From: Paenibacillus sp. DMB5
GTDB taxonomy: Bacteria; Bacillota; Bacilli; Paenibacillales; Paenibacillaceae
Reading direction: 5' to 3'
DNA: 64,000 nucleotides
Assembly (NCBI RefSeq): GCF_001517085.1
Contig: NZ_LRAC01000135.1
Coordinates: 17,808 to 81,807, forward strand
Shown: piece by piece, positions 36,488 to 45,165 of the stretch
How the letters are laid out: each line of letters begins with the position of its first letter
Position numbering within the stretch: position 1 is the first letter of the stretch
Made by a program: the position numbers and the translations under genes
Notes under the pieces: model-generated
The model's database searches: none
Told to the model about the DNA's origin: nothing
What the model saw: the letters and a program-made list of their open reading frames with translations, nothing else

Positions 36488-37441
36488 CTAATAGAGGCCT
36501 TCGCCCTCATTCAGCTTCTTCACTGTGAAGTTCACTGTAATCAGCAGAATGACGTTGATAAGTGAGTTGAACAGCCCCACTGCAGCTGAGTAAGCATAGT
36601 CGCCCGACTGCAGGCCGATTTTGTACACATAGGTCGGAATAATCTCGGAGGTCGGCAGGTTCGTGGCTGTCTGCATCAGATAAGCCTTCTCAAAGCCTAT
36701 GGACATGATGCCGCCTGCGGCAAGAATGAAGACAATCGCCATAATAGGCCTGATGGTCGGCAGGTCAATATGCCGGATTCTTTGCAGCAGATTGGCACCG
36801 TCCAGATTGGCCGCGTTATGTAACTCAGGGTCTACATTGGCAAGCGCCGCTACATAGATGATGGAAGCCCAGCCCGCCCCCGTCCAGATGTCGGAAAGGA
36901 TGTAGACCCAGCGGAAATATTCCGGACGCGACATGAACATTACCGGTTCCCCGTTTATCCAGCTGAACAGCTGGTTAACCGGCCCTGTCGGAGACAGAAA
37001 GATGAACAGCATCCCTACAACCACCACTACCGATATAAAGTTAGGGGCATAGAGGAAAAGCTGGATGTTCTTTTTGACTCCGGCGCGGCGGACCTGATTA
37101 AGCATCAGGGCGAGCAGAATCGGCACAGGAAAGCTTAGAATCAGGCCGAAAAAACTCAATTTAAGCGTATTCATAAAAATGACCTCAAAGTTTGGGGAAG
37201 ACAGGAATTTCTCAAAGTTGTAGAGTCCCACCCATTCACTGCCCAGAATCCCTTTGATCGGGCTGAAATCCTTAAAGGCGATAACCGCACCATACATAGG
37301 ACCGTATTTAAAGATCAGGGTCAGGAGCAGCGCCGGTGCCAGCATGAGATACAGGAAATAATGCTTCTTCAAATATTCCGGCAAGGAGCTCTTCCTCACC
37401 GCCGTCACGCGCCGGGAATCCGCTTCTATTGAATTTTGCAA
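36488..37441 (-). CDS. Carbohydrate ABC transporter permease, LplB type
   Basis: A 317-residue membrane subunit. KKHYFLYLMLAPALLLTLIFKYGPMYGAVIAFKDF is the family start, and the EAA-like loop reads PELHNAANLDGANLLQRI. The start is TTG 37441, seven bases after GGAGGT. It is the first gene of the fructan operon, about 100 bases downstream of a good sigma-A promoter. Confidence 0.9.
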   Translation of the reverse strand: MQNSIEADSRRVTAVRKSSLPEYLKKHYFLYLMLAPALLLTLIFKYGPMYGAVIAFKDFSPIKGILGSEWVGLYNFEKFLSSPNFEVIFMNTLKLSFFGLILSFPVPILLALMLNQVRRAGVKKNIQLFLYAPNFISVVVVVGMLFIFLSPTGPVNQLFSWINGEPVMFMSRPEYFRWVYILSDIWTGAGWASIIYVAALANVDPELHNAANLDGANLLQRIRHIDLPTIRPIMAIVFILAAGGIMSIGFEKAYLMQTATNLPTSEIIPTYVYKIGLQSGDYAYSAAVGLFNSLINVILLITVNFTVKKLNEGEGLY

Positions 37442-37542
37442 TGCCTTTACCTCCGTTCATGTACATAATTTATAGTTCAAAGCTCCGGGACACTGTTGAA
37501 AGGCTTACATTTTTCAGTGCAAATGCCCTCTGGTTCCTTTAC

Positions 37543-37571
37543 AATTTATCAAATGAAAACCCATCAGTCAA
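37543..37571 (-). promoter_or_regulatory. Fructan operon promoter
   Basis: On the minus strand, -35 TTGACT (37566-37571) and -10 TAAATT (37543-37548) are 17 bases apart, about 100 bases before the first permease start. Confidence 0.7.
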
Positions 37572-37573
37572 TA

Positions 37574-37769
37574 CATTTTGTAAAAATAATTTGTTCATTT
37601 GACTACTATTTTGTTCTATATTGCCTTATTTCTTTTGACAAAAATCAAGAAAAGCTAATTATTTTTATAAAAACTCCGCTTCTCAAGCCGAAAAACAGTA
37701 TTAAGACAGACTAAATTAAAATTCCGCTTAAGACACTCCGTTCATTTTGTAAACTAATTTGTGCATTTG
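37574..37769. promoter_or_regulatory. Duplicated candidate LacI-type operator
   Basis: Two direct copies at 37574-37601 and 37743-37769 share CATTTTGTAAA, TAATTTGT and CATTTG in the same order. One copy abuts the operon -35; the other lies about 90 bases before the LacI start. Looping by a LacI-type tetramer is possible but inferred. Confidence 0.55.
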
Positions 37770-37858
37770 TAAAATTTAATTTGCTATTTGGCGAAAACTA
37801 TTATACATTTAATGGAGTAGACGAAGAGAAACATTAATATAGAGGTGAACTTACATAT

Positions 37859-38899
37859 ATGGCACGGGGAAAAGTAACGATCCAGGATATCGCCGATGCG
37901 CTGGGCATCTCCAGAAATACGGCCTCCAAAGCATTGAACGGCACAGAAGGCCTGCCTGAGGAAACCAGAAACAAGGTCATCAAGAAGGCGATTGAGTTAA
38001 AGTATAAGCAGTTTTCATTGATAGAGCCGGAGAATGTCCTGCCGAAAAGCTCCCGGAACATTGCGCTGTTAACGGAGAATCTGCCTAATACCTCCCACTT
38101 CGGTTCAACTCTGATCAGCGGCCTTGAGAAGCACATCAGTGCGGAGGGCTACAATTTGTCCATTCACATCATACGGGAAATCGAGCAGAAATCTCTGACG
38201 CTCCCTAATAATTTTGACGTGGATAATGTAGACGGTATCATTTGTATCGAGCTGTTCAATCTGGAATACAGCAGGCTGATCACGGACCTCGGCGTTCCGA
38301 CGATCTTTATCGACTGCTCCGCACATGTATGCTACCCGGTATTCCAGGCGGATATTCTGCTGATGGAGAACGAGCACAGCACTTATCATCTTACCAAAAA
38401 GCTTATTGATGGCGGTTACACAACCCTCGGATTTATCGGGGACTACAATCATTGCATGAGCTTTAATGAACGGTGGGCAGGCTTCAACCGTGCCCTTACG
38501 GCGGCAGGAATTCCTCTTCAAGAGGAGCAGTGTATCCTGGATGATGACCGTCTGTTCTTCGCAACACCTGAATGGGCAGCCGGGAAATTACAGGCTATGC
38601 CAAAGCTCCCCTCGGCGTTTATTTGTGCCAATGACTACATCGCCGTTAATATGATGAAGGCCCTGAAGCAGTCGAACTATTCCATCCCGGGCGATGTCGC
38701 CGTCTGCGGGTTCGATGACGGTCCCGAGGCGTGCATCATCGAGCCTCATCTGACCACCGTCCATATTTACAGCAGTGAAATGGGGATCAAGGCCGCCGAA
38801 ATGCTGCTCTCCCGGATCGAAAGCCCGCAGCAGCCCTATCAGGTCAGCCATATCAGCACGAGGCCGGTTATTAGAGAATCGACGCCGGAATTTTTTTAA
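37859..38899 (+). CDS. LacI family regulator of the fructan locus
   Basis: A 346-residue regulator. The N-terminal HTH (VTIQDIADALGISRNTASKALNG) is followed by the hinge and a periplasmic-binding-protein-like sensor domain (residues about 65-345; PSAFICANDYIAVNMMKAL, GDVAVCGFDDGPEA). AGAGGTGAAC precedes the ATG. Divergence from the fructan operon indicates local control, with a fructose-derived sugar as the likely effector. Confidence 0.9.
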   Translation: MARGKVTIQDIADALGISRNTASKALNGTEGLPEETRNKVIKKAIELKYKQFSLIEPENVLPKSSRNIALLTENLPNTSHFGSTLISGLEKHISAEGYNLSIHIIREIEQKSLTLPNNFDVDNVDGIICIELFNLEYSRLITDLGVPTIFIDCSAHVCYPVFQADILLMENEHSTYHLTKKLIDGGYTTLGFIGDYNHCMSFNERWAGFNRALTAAGIPLQEEQCILDDDRLFFATPEWAAGKLQAMPKLPSAFICANDYIAVNMMKALKQSNYSIPGDVAVCGFDDGPEACIIEPHLTTVHIYSSEMGIKAAEMLLSRIESPQQPYQVSHISTRPVIRESTPEFF

Positions 38900-38913
38900 A
38901 TTCGTCAATCATC

Positions 38914-39615
38914 CTAATACCGTCCGATTCGCCGCTCCTCAAGGATCTGCTTAGCCTGCTTATACACGAGATACGTCATCTCCGTCAGATTTACCAGCCC
39001 AAGCGCCCGTTCATCCAGCACGGAGTATGTATTCGAGCCGAGATCGCAATTCATTCTGACTCCGTCCGAATAAATCCGCTCTACCGGAGTATGCCCGTGT
39101 ATCACGGGCTTTCCGCCTGTTAAGGCAAGCAGCTCCGCCCGCGGCTGATGATAGAAATCATGCTCATTCATCCACAGAATATCCCGTTCCTGCTGATCCA
39201 GCGGCTGACCGGGATTCAGTCCGGCATGGGTATACACATATTCGTCGTCGTCATAATACAAAGGCAAAGAACAGGCCCATATCATATGCTCCTGCCGGAC
39301 CTCTTCATCGGGGAATTCGGCAGCGAAGCCTTTGAGCGTCTCACGCCCCCCGTGACTCAGCCACAGCTTGTCCCCGCGCACCATATAATCGCCCATCATT
39401 TCTTCGTGATTGCCAATCACGGCATGAACATTGTCCGGGTACTGCCCCATCAGATGTTTAATCAGCTTAACAACACCGGCGGAATCCGCTCCCCGGTTAA
39501 TCATATCCCCCCCGAACACCAGCTGATCCTTTTCTGGCGCAACCTCCGCCTTTTTGAGAAGCAGCTTCAGTCCCTCCAGGTCCCCATGAATATCTGTCAC
39601 AAAAAATTTTCGCAT
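38914..39615 (-). CDS. Metallophosphoesterase (PrpE/ApaH-like)
   Basis: A 233-residue calcineurin-like phosphoesterase with the metal-binding motifs in order: DIHGD (residues 8-12), GGDMINRG (near 35), GNHE (near 67), HAG (near 130) and HGHTP (near 174). It resembles serine/threonine phosphatases or symmetric Ap4A hydrolases. GGGGGAGAA precedes the ATG. It is transcribed alone and converges on the LacI gene. The substrate is uncertain. Confidence 0.85.
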   Translation of the reverse strand: MRKFFVTDIHGDLEGLKLLLKKAEVAPEKDQLVFGGDMINRGADSAGVVKLIKHLMGQYPDNVHAVIGNHEEMMGDYMVRGDKLWLSHGGRETLKGFAAEFPDEEVRQEHMIWACSLPLYYDDDEYVYTHAGLNPGQPLDQQERDILWMNEHDFYHQPRAELLALTGGKPVIHGHTPVERIYSDGVRMNCDLGSNTYSVLDERALGLVNLTEMTYLVYKQAKQILEERRIGRY

Positions 39616-39776
39616 CCCATTCTCCCCCGTCCTTATTAATCCGCATACCCGCTATATTACTTAATCATACCAAGCCGGTTGCCTGGCAGACAGCGCAACC
39701 TTTACCATTTTGCAACTACTTTGCCTGATGGTTGGGATATACTAGCCTCAGATACCGCAAAGGAGATTATACCCTT

Positions 39777-41252
39777 ATGAATAAATCAGCTTTAGGCCTT
39801 GGGTCCATTTTATTATTAACTTTCATAACATCAGGCTGCGGTGCGCCCAAGACACCCAGTGATCTGCTACGCGCCCCTTCACAGGGCAATGCCGACGGAA
39901 CCATTACCAGCATCGTAAAATCCTTCCTTCCGGCAGGCTCCCACCTGACCGTCCCCGTCCATTCCGAGTCGGGAAGCGCCATTCAGCTGCAGGATCTGGA
40001 CAAGGACGGCAAGGATGAAATTCTCGCCTTCTACAAAACGGACAAAACCGATTTTGAAGTCAACACCCTTGTCCTGTCGCAGTCCAGCGGCGAATGGAAC
40101 AAGCTGACTGTCATAACCGGTGTCGGCAGCGAGCTGGATTACGTGCAGTTCGTAGACGTCACAGCAGACGGGCAGCCGGATGTACTGCTGGGCTTCAGCG
40201 GCGGCAAAGGCCTCAGCAAAGAGCTGGCGGTCTATAGCCTAAAGGACGGCGCCATGTCCGAGATCCTCAAGCAGCCTTATGATCATCTGGCGGTAGGCGA
40301 CCTGACCGGCAGCGGGCAAACGGATGTCGCCCTGTTCCAGACTACCTTTACCACCGATATGCAGCCAAGTGCAAGGCTGCAGTTATTCCGGCTGGCAAGC
40401 GGGCAGCAGCAAAGCCTGACCGATCAGGCTTTTGACGGGGCTATCATTCAGGCCCAGTTCGCCAGGGCGGCTCCGGGCATCAGCGCTCTGTTCGTGGATG
40501 TGGCAATCGGCGCACATTCTTCCTATACCTCTCTTCTGACTTGGGAAAATGACCAATTTATTGATATACTTGCAGCAGATGATTATCATCACAGGGAGCT
40601 TGCGGACAGCCGGGATATTACGCTCACTCCCCTGAAGCCCCCAGCTGACAGCAAGCTTGGCGGGAGCAATATGGTGATCAAGGATTATCCGCTGTACAGC
40701 ATAGATGCGAACGGCGACGGCATAGTGGAGGTCGGCTTCCTGGTACCTCCTGCCGGACTGGAGGGCATGGCCCCGCTTGCCACTCCGTTTATCACCAAAT
40801 ATTATCAATGGGACGGACAGTCCGGCTTGAAATTTACGTCAGAGCAGTTCGACAGATGGGGCTTCAACTTCCATATTCCGCAGAGCTGGAAGGGTAAATA
40901 TGCCCTTGAAATTGCAGAAGAATCTCCCGAGCCCTGGAAAAACATCCGGTTCAGCTATAAGGAAGCCGGCTCAGATTCCCAGGCAGTTCTGCTTGAGCTG
41001 CGGCTGCTGACCAGACAGGAATGGCAAAGCGCAGAAGTGAAGCTGAAGGCGGAGAACAGTATTTATACCGTGCTCTATGAGCTGCAAAATACAGAGGATG
41101 CTGCGGCCCCCACCGTGCTTGTTGCTGTACTGCCACCGGCAGATGCAGCCGGCAAGCTGAGCGGCACCAGGATGCAGGAGTATAACCAGCTCAAGCTGAC
41201 GCTGGAGGAGGTCCGGCGGCTGGCCGGCACACCGCAGCCGCCGATGTACTGA
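39777..41252 (+). CDS. FG-GAP/VCBS-like lipoprotein in operon with a two-component system
   Basis: A 491-residue lipoprotein: signal peptide and lipobox ITSGC (C21), then repeated DxDxDG-like segments (LQDLDKDGKDEILAFY, FVDVTADGQPDVLLGF, IDANGDGIVEVGFL) typical of integrin-like or VCBS beta-propellers that bind calcium. ATG 39777 follows AAAGGAGAT. The stop is 14 bases before the response-regulator start, so the three genes form one operon. It could present an envelope signal to the kinase. No named family is recognised with certainty. Confidence 0.7.
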   Translation: MNKSALGLGSILLLTFITSGCGAPKTPSDLLRAPSQGNADGTITSIVKSFLPAGSHLTVPVHSESGSAIQLQDLDKDGKDEILAFYKTDKTDFEVNTLVLSQSSGEWNKLTVITGVGSELDYVQFVDVTADGQPDVLLGFSGGKGLSKELAVYSLKDGAMSEILKQPYDHLAVGDLTGSGQTDVALFQTTFTTDMQPSARLQLFRLASGQQQSLTDQAFDGAIIQAQFARAAPGISALFVDVAIGAHSSYTSLLTWENDQFIDILAADDYHHRELADSRDITLTPLKPPADSKLGGSNMVIKDYPLYSIDANGDGIVEVGFLVPPAGLEGMAPLATPFITKYYQWDGQSGLKFTSEQFDRWGFNFHIPQSWKGKYALEIAEESPEPWKNIRFSYKEAGSDSQAVLLELRLLTRQEWQSAEVKLKAENSIYTVLYELQNTEDAAAPTVLVAVLPPADAAGKLSGTRMQEYNQLKLTLEEVRRLAGTPQPPMY

Positions 41253-41266
41253 CTAGGAGGTCGCCT

Positions 41267-41961
41267 ATGAAAGTGCTGGTACTGGAAGACGAGAAGCCGA
41301 TTCGCGATTTTTACAGGTGAACCTGAGGCGGGCCGGCTTCGAGGTTACCGAAGCTGCTACAGGTGAAGCAGCGCTTGCCGCCGCGCGGGGACAGCGGGAT
41401 TTCGATATCGCCATTCTCGACCTGATGCTTCCCGGAATCAGCGGGTTTGAGGTATGCGCATTGCTGCGCAGGGAATTCCCCCGGCTCGGCATCATTATGC
41501 TAACCGCCAAAAGCCAGGAAATTGATAAGGTGATGGGCCTGGATTCAGGGGCTGACGACTACGTAATCAAGCCCTTTAGTCCGGTTGAGCTGCTGGCCAG
41601 AGTCCGCTCGCTGTACCGGCGCATGTATCCCGGGGAGGCGGTGCTGCAGGAAAACAGCATCCAGCTGCCCCCTTTTACCCTGATGCCCGATGAACGGAAG
41701 CTGCTGAAAGACGGAGTGGAGATTGCGCTCACCCCCACTGAGTTTTCTATTGTTAAGCTGCTGATGGAGCAGCCCAATAAGGCGGTTAACCGCGATGACA
41801 TACTGACCTCGGTCTGGGGGCAGTATTTTATGGGAGAGCTCAAAATCGTGGATGTAAATATTAGCCGGATCCGCCAAAAAATCGGCCAGGGCGCCACAGG
41901 GCCGCAATATCTGGAGACGGTGTGGGGATTCGGCTATCTATGGAGGGTACAACATTGCTGA
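41267..41961 (+). pseudogene. OmpR family response regulator, frameshifted near the start
   Basis: ATG 41267, after TAGGAGG, encodes MKVLVLEDEKPIRDF and then runs into a stop. One T added to the T5 run at 41308-41312 joins it to LQVNLRRAGFEVTEA and a 231-residue OmpR-type protein. Phosphoacceptor is D52 (ILDLMLP), with K near 104 (VIKPFSP). The C-terminal winged helix is LTPTEFSIVKLLMEQPNKAVNRDDILTSVWG. The stop overlaps the kinase start. Without the repair, translation could only begin inside the receiver domain. Confidence 0.9.
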
Positions 41962-43352
41962 GAGGGATCAGGGCACGGCTCATTACCTATATAACGCTTG
42001 TCCTGCTCCTGATCGTCCTGCTGCTGGAAGGGGTGTTTATTGTAGCTGTCCACTATTATTACCTGGGCAGTGCAATGGAGACCCTGTCTTCACGGGCCAC
42101 GACCTCCGCTACCTTTTTCAACAAGTATCTGGAGGGCTATTCGATCAATGAGCGGGCAAGATACATTCTGGAGAACCTCTCAACGGAAGAGAGCAGCAAG
42201 GTCGAAGTTCTTAACACTGAAGGGAATGTCATTATTAACTCGTTCGGCTTCTCCAGCTCGGAGAGAATTGATACACCGGATGTGAGGACTGCACTGAGCA
42301 GCGGCAAGGGGATTTACCAGAGTCTTACCCCGGTGGGCGGGGAACGGATTATGGCCGTCTCGGTTCCGATCAAGGAGGCCGGTACCAATATCGGTGTGCT
42401 GCGGTATTCCGTATCGGCAGAGCCGCTATACGATGTCATTGTCACGATTGTGCTGAACGCGGTGTGGGTCGGGCTGCTCGTGATCCTGTTCGGCTTTGTG
42501 CTCAGTCTGATTATTGCCAAACGGATTGTCGGGCCGATTCAGCAGCTGACCTCGGTTGCCAAAGAGATGGCGACTGGCAATTTCTCGGCAAAGGCGGCGA
42601 AGCAGCATAACGACGAGATCGGAACGCTTGCCGTTACGCTCAATTATATGTCCGAGGAAATCCTCAAGAGTGAAAAAATCAAATACGACTTCATCTCATC
42701 CGTCACGCATGAGCTGCGCACTCCCCTGACCTCCATTAAAGGCTGGGGCGAGACGCTGCTTATGGGTGATTTGTCCGATAAAAAAGAGACCCTGCAGGGT
42801 CTCGAGGTGATGACCGGCGAAACGGACCGGCTGATCGGGCTGGTGGAGGATCTGCTTGATTTCTCCAAGTTCCAGGCCGGGGAGATTACGGTTGATCTGC
42901 AGCCGTATGATCTCAGGGGGCTGCTGGAGGACCTGCTGCTGCAGTTCCGGTACCGCGGTCAGACGAAGCAGATCCGGCTCTATGCCGATATTCCCGATCA
43001 GCCGCTTCCGGTCAACGGGGATTTCAACCGGCTGAAGCAGGTGTTCGTCAACCTGCTGGACAATGCCTTTAAGTTCACTCCGGCCGAGGGAGCGGTAAGC
43101 ATTACCGCCGCTGTGCAGGAGGAGCTGATCATTGTCACGGTAACGGATACCGGAGAAGGCATTGAAGCGGCTGACCTGGAGAAGCTCGGCACCAAATTCT
43201 TCAAGGGCCGCTCGCGCCAGTCCGGCAGCGGTCTGGGGCTGGCGATCTGCAAGGAGATCATCGGGCTGCACGGCGGCCGGATCAAGATAGAGAGTGAGTT
43301 CACGATAGGAACCTCAGTAATCGTTGAGCTGCCGAGATATATTATGGAGTAG
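41955..43352 (+). CDS. Sensor histidine kinase
   Basis: A 465-residue membrane kinase. Helices lie near residues 10-32 and 158-180, with an extracellular sensor of about 125 residues between. HAMP follows (RIVGPIQQLTSVAKEMATGNFSAKA), then the H-box FISSVTHELRTPL (H252) and the ATPase motifs NLLDNAFKFTP, DTGEGI and GSGLGLAICKEI. I chose TTG 41955, seven bases after GGAGGG, which overlaps the regulator stop (TTGCTGA) for coupled translation. It works with the regulator at 41267 and perhaps the lipoprotein upstream. Confidence 0.9.
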   Translation: MLRGIRARLITYITLVLLLIVLLLEGVFIVAVHYYYLGSAMETLSSRATTSATFFNKYLEGYSINERARYILENLSTEESSKVEVLNTEGNVIINSFGFSSSERIDTPDVRTALSSGKGIYQSLTPVGGERIMAVSVPIKEAGTNIGVLRYSVSAEPLYDVIVTIVLNAVWVGLLVILFGFVLSLIIAKRIVGPIQQLTSVAKEMATGNFSAKAAKQHNDEIGTLAVTLNYMSEEILKSEKIKYDFISSVTHELRTPLTSIKGWGETLLMGDLSDKKETLQGLEVMTGETDRLIGLVEDLLDFSKFQAGEITVDLQPYDLRGLLEDLLLQFRYRGQTKQIRLYADIPDQPLPVNGDFNRLKQVFVNLLDNAFKFTPAEGAVSITAAVQEELIIVTVTDTGEGIEAADLEKLGTKFFKGRSRQSGSGLGLAICKEIIGLHGGRIKIESEFTIGTSVIVELPRYIME

Positions 43353-43385
43353 CTTGAGCATGAGGCGGTCTGCTGCCAGGCAAGG

Positions 43386-43411
43386 AAAAAGCCGGGATCT
43401 CCCGGCTTTTT
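43386..43411. terminator. Bidirectional terminator
   Basis: AAAAAGCCGGGA-TC-TCCCGGCTTTTT, a near-perfect symmetrical hairpin between convergent genes. Confidence 0.9.
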
Positions 43412-43428
43412 CGCGTGGGCCATATCCT

Positions 43429-44022
43429 TCAGACAGGCCGCTCAATCTCAAAAATCTCCCCGATTCCGGCATAATGATTACCGGCCAGGCGGCTGACAGC
43501 CCCCAGCTTGAGCGGATCAATTCTGCCCTGCTCATAGATGTCTTCGGCAATATGAAACCGGACGATTCTGCCGATCAGCAGCTCAAAGCCAGGGAATTCT
43601 ACTGCCCGCTCCAGTACGCATTCCATCCTTACCTTCGCTTCCTTAACTCCAGGCACAGAGATCACCGAGCTTGGCTCAGGCGTGAGTCCGGCGAGCGAAA
43701 CCTCGCTCTGATCCGGTGCAAGGGGAGCTGCAGTCATGTTGACCTGCTCCACATTGTCCCTGTCCACAATATGCACGACAAATTCCTGACGTTCCATGAT
43801 GTTCCGTGCCGTATCCTTCGGCTTGCCCGCCGCATGCTGGATGGATAAGGAGATCATCGGCGGATTCGACGATACGATATTGAAATAGCTGAAGGGGGCA
43901 CCGTTCAGCACCCCGCCCAGGGATAACGTCGTTACAAATGCAATCGGCCGCGGAATGATGCTGCCAACAAGCAGCTTATAATTGTCCCTCTCCGTATTGT
44001 CTGCCGGGTCTATATTCAGCAC
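43429..44022 (-). CDS. Flavin reductase family protein
   Basis: A 197-residue FMN-binding split-barrel protein. KLLVGSIIPRPIAFVTTLSLGGVLNGAPFSYFNIVSSNPPMISLSI is the flavin-binding signature. I chose GTG 44022, with GAAAGGGA upstream; an earlier in-frame start at 44112 overlaps the dioxygenase gene and lacks a site. It follows the MhqO-type gene by 25 bases. Co-transcription suggests a shared role in quinone or aromatic detoxification. Confidence 0.85.
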   Translation of the reverse strand: MLNIDPADNTERDNYKLLVGSIIPRPIAFVTTLSLGGVLNGAPFSYFNIVSSNPPMISLSIQHAAGKPKDTARNIMERQEFVVHIVDRDNVEQVNMTAAPLAPDQSEVSLAGLTPEPSSVISVPGVKEAKVRMECVLERAVEFPGFELLIGRIVRFHIAEDIYEQGRIDPLKLGAVSRLAGNHYAGIGEIFEIERPV

Positions 44023-44047
44023 ACGATCATCCCTTTCGTAAATGAAT

Positions 44048-44998
44048 TTAGTCGAGCTCTCTGATCTGGAACGGCAGCAGAACCTGCTCAATCTGTTCTC
44101 TGTGCGGCTCATACTGGGCAGGCAGCTTCAGCTCCGAGCCCATGGTTTCAGGCGTTTCGTCATGAGCAAAACCCGGAGGATCTGTAGCAATCTCAAACAG
44201 AATCTCCCCATGCTCCCTGAAATAAATCGCGTTAAAATAATTCCGGTCCTGCACAGGCGTCACACCGTATCCGTGATCATGCACATAGTCCTGCCATTCC
44301 AGCTGATCCTGGTCATCCTTCGCTCTCCAGGCGATATGATGGACTGTGCCGACACCCATTTCGCCGCGCTGTACAGCGGTCATTTTGAGATCAATGACAT
44401 TTCCGAGGTCAGCCAAAGAACGGTAGCGTGCGATATCATTTTCCCGGCCGATAAAGGTAAGACCCAGCACCTGCTCCAGCAGTTCAGCTGTTGCTTCCGG
44501 ATCCGTGGACAGCAGCGTGGCCCCGCCGAAGCCTTTGATTGCCGCTTCAGGGGTAACGCCTCCGAAGGTCCAGTTATTCTGCTCGCCGGCTTCCCGCTCC
44601 ACCAGCTCCAGATGCAGCCCGTGCGGATCATCGAATTCAAGCACCTGCTCGCCGAACCGTTCCATTTCTGTAAAAGCAACCTTGAACTTGGCCAGTCTCT
44701 CTTTCCAGAAGCTCATCGCCCCGACCGGTATAATGTAAGTCGTTACCCCAACCTGTCCGCCGCCGATTTTACCTTTGTAAGCTCCAGGCCAAGGGAAGAA
44801 GGTAATGATCGTCCCCGGCTTCCCGCCGTCATTGCCGAAGTAGAAATGATACGTGCCCGGATCATCAAAGTTGACGGTCTGCTTAACCAGACGCAAGCCC
44901 AGCACTCCCGCATAAAAATCCATGTTCTCCTGCGGATGACCGACAATCGCTGTAATATGGTGAATCCCCATCGTTTGCTTTGCTGCTGCATTAGTCAT
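44048..44998 (-). CDS. mhqO: Ring-cleaving extradiol dioxygenase, MhqO type
   Basis: A 316-residue vicinal-oxygen-chelate protein with two repeated domains. Metal ligands are in MGIHHITAIVGHP (N-terminal domain), VGTVHHIAWRAKD (near residue 220) and GEILFEIATDPPG (near 270). It closely resembles hydroquinone dioxygenases of the MhqO/MhqA group, which open toxic quinol rings. AGGAG precedes the ATG. Three operator-like dyads in its promoter region suggest tight repression by a MarR-type protein not encoded here. Confidence 0.88.
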   Translation of the reverse strand: MTNAAAKQTMGIHHITAIVGHPQENMDFYAGVLGLRLVKQTVNFDDPGTYHFYFGNDGGKPGTIITFFPWPGAYKGKIGGGQVGVTTYIIPVGAMSFWKERLAKFKVAFTEMERFGEQVLEFDDPHGLHLELVEREAGEQNNWTFGGVTPEAAIKGFGGATLLSTDPEATAELLEQVLGLTFIGRENDIARYRSLADLGNVIDLKMTAVQRGEMGVGTVHHIAWRAKDDQDQLEWQDYVHDHGYGVTPVQDRNYFNAIYFREHGEILFEIATDPPGFAHDETPETMGSELKLPAQYEPHREQIEQVLLPFQIRELD

Positions 44999-45066
44999 TA
45001 TAACCGACTCCTTTTAGGATAGTGTGATTTCAGAGGTTCATTTTCATACATATTATGATTTAAAGA

Positions 45067-45159
45067 ATCTTAACTTTAAGATATGTGCCGGAAAATTATC
45101 TTTAAGTTAAGATAATCCCTTGATCTCAATTTACTCTCTTTTTATCTTAAAGTCAAGAC
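45067..45159 (-). promoter_or_regulatory. mhqO promoter with three operator dyads
   Basis: ATCTTAACTTTAAGAT (45067-45082), ATCTTTAAGTTAAGAT (45098-45113) and ATCTTAAAGTCAAGAC (45144-45159) are 16-bp dyads with ATCT...AGAT ends, the same length and outer bases as the known MhqR box. The minus-strand -35 TTGACT (45151-45156) lies in the third dyad, with -10 TAAATT (45128-45133) 17 bases on. Confidence 0.75.
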
Positions 45160-45165
45160 TTTTAC

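Larger units (their letters stand above)
37442..37858. other. AT-rich divergent control region of the fructan locus
   Basis: A 417-base region, far AT-richer than its surroundings, with the operon promoter (37543-37571) and two copies of a 27-28 bp repeat (37574-37601 and 37743-37769). It contains no ORF with start signals. Confidence 0.7.

Noticed and set aside
1165..41312. Phase variation by homopolymer slippage
   Set aside because: The runs are only 2-5 bases long, too short for phase-variable switching, and they occur in metabolic genes.
44042..45022. 326-codon ORF on the plus strand opposite mhqO
   Set aside because: It lies wholly antisense to genes with clear family motifs and has no recognisable domain; it is open because of codon bias on the other strand.
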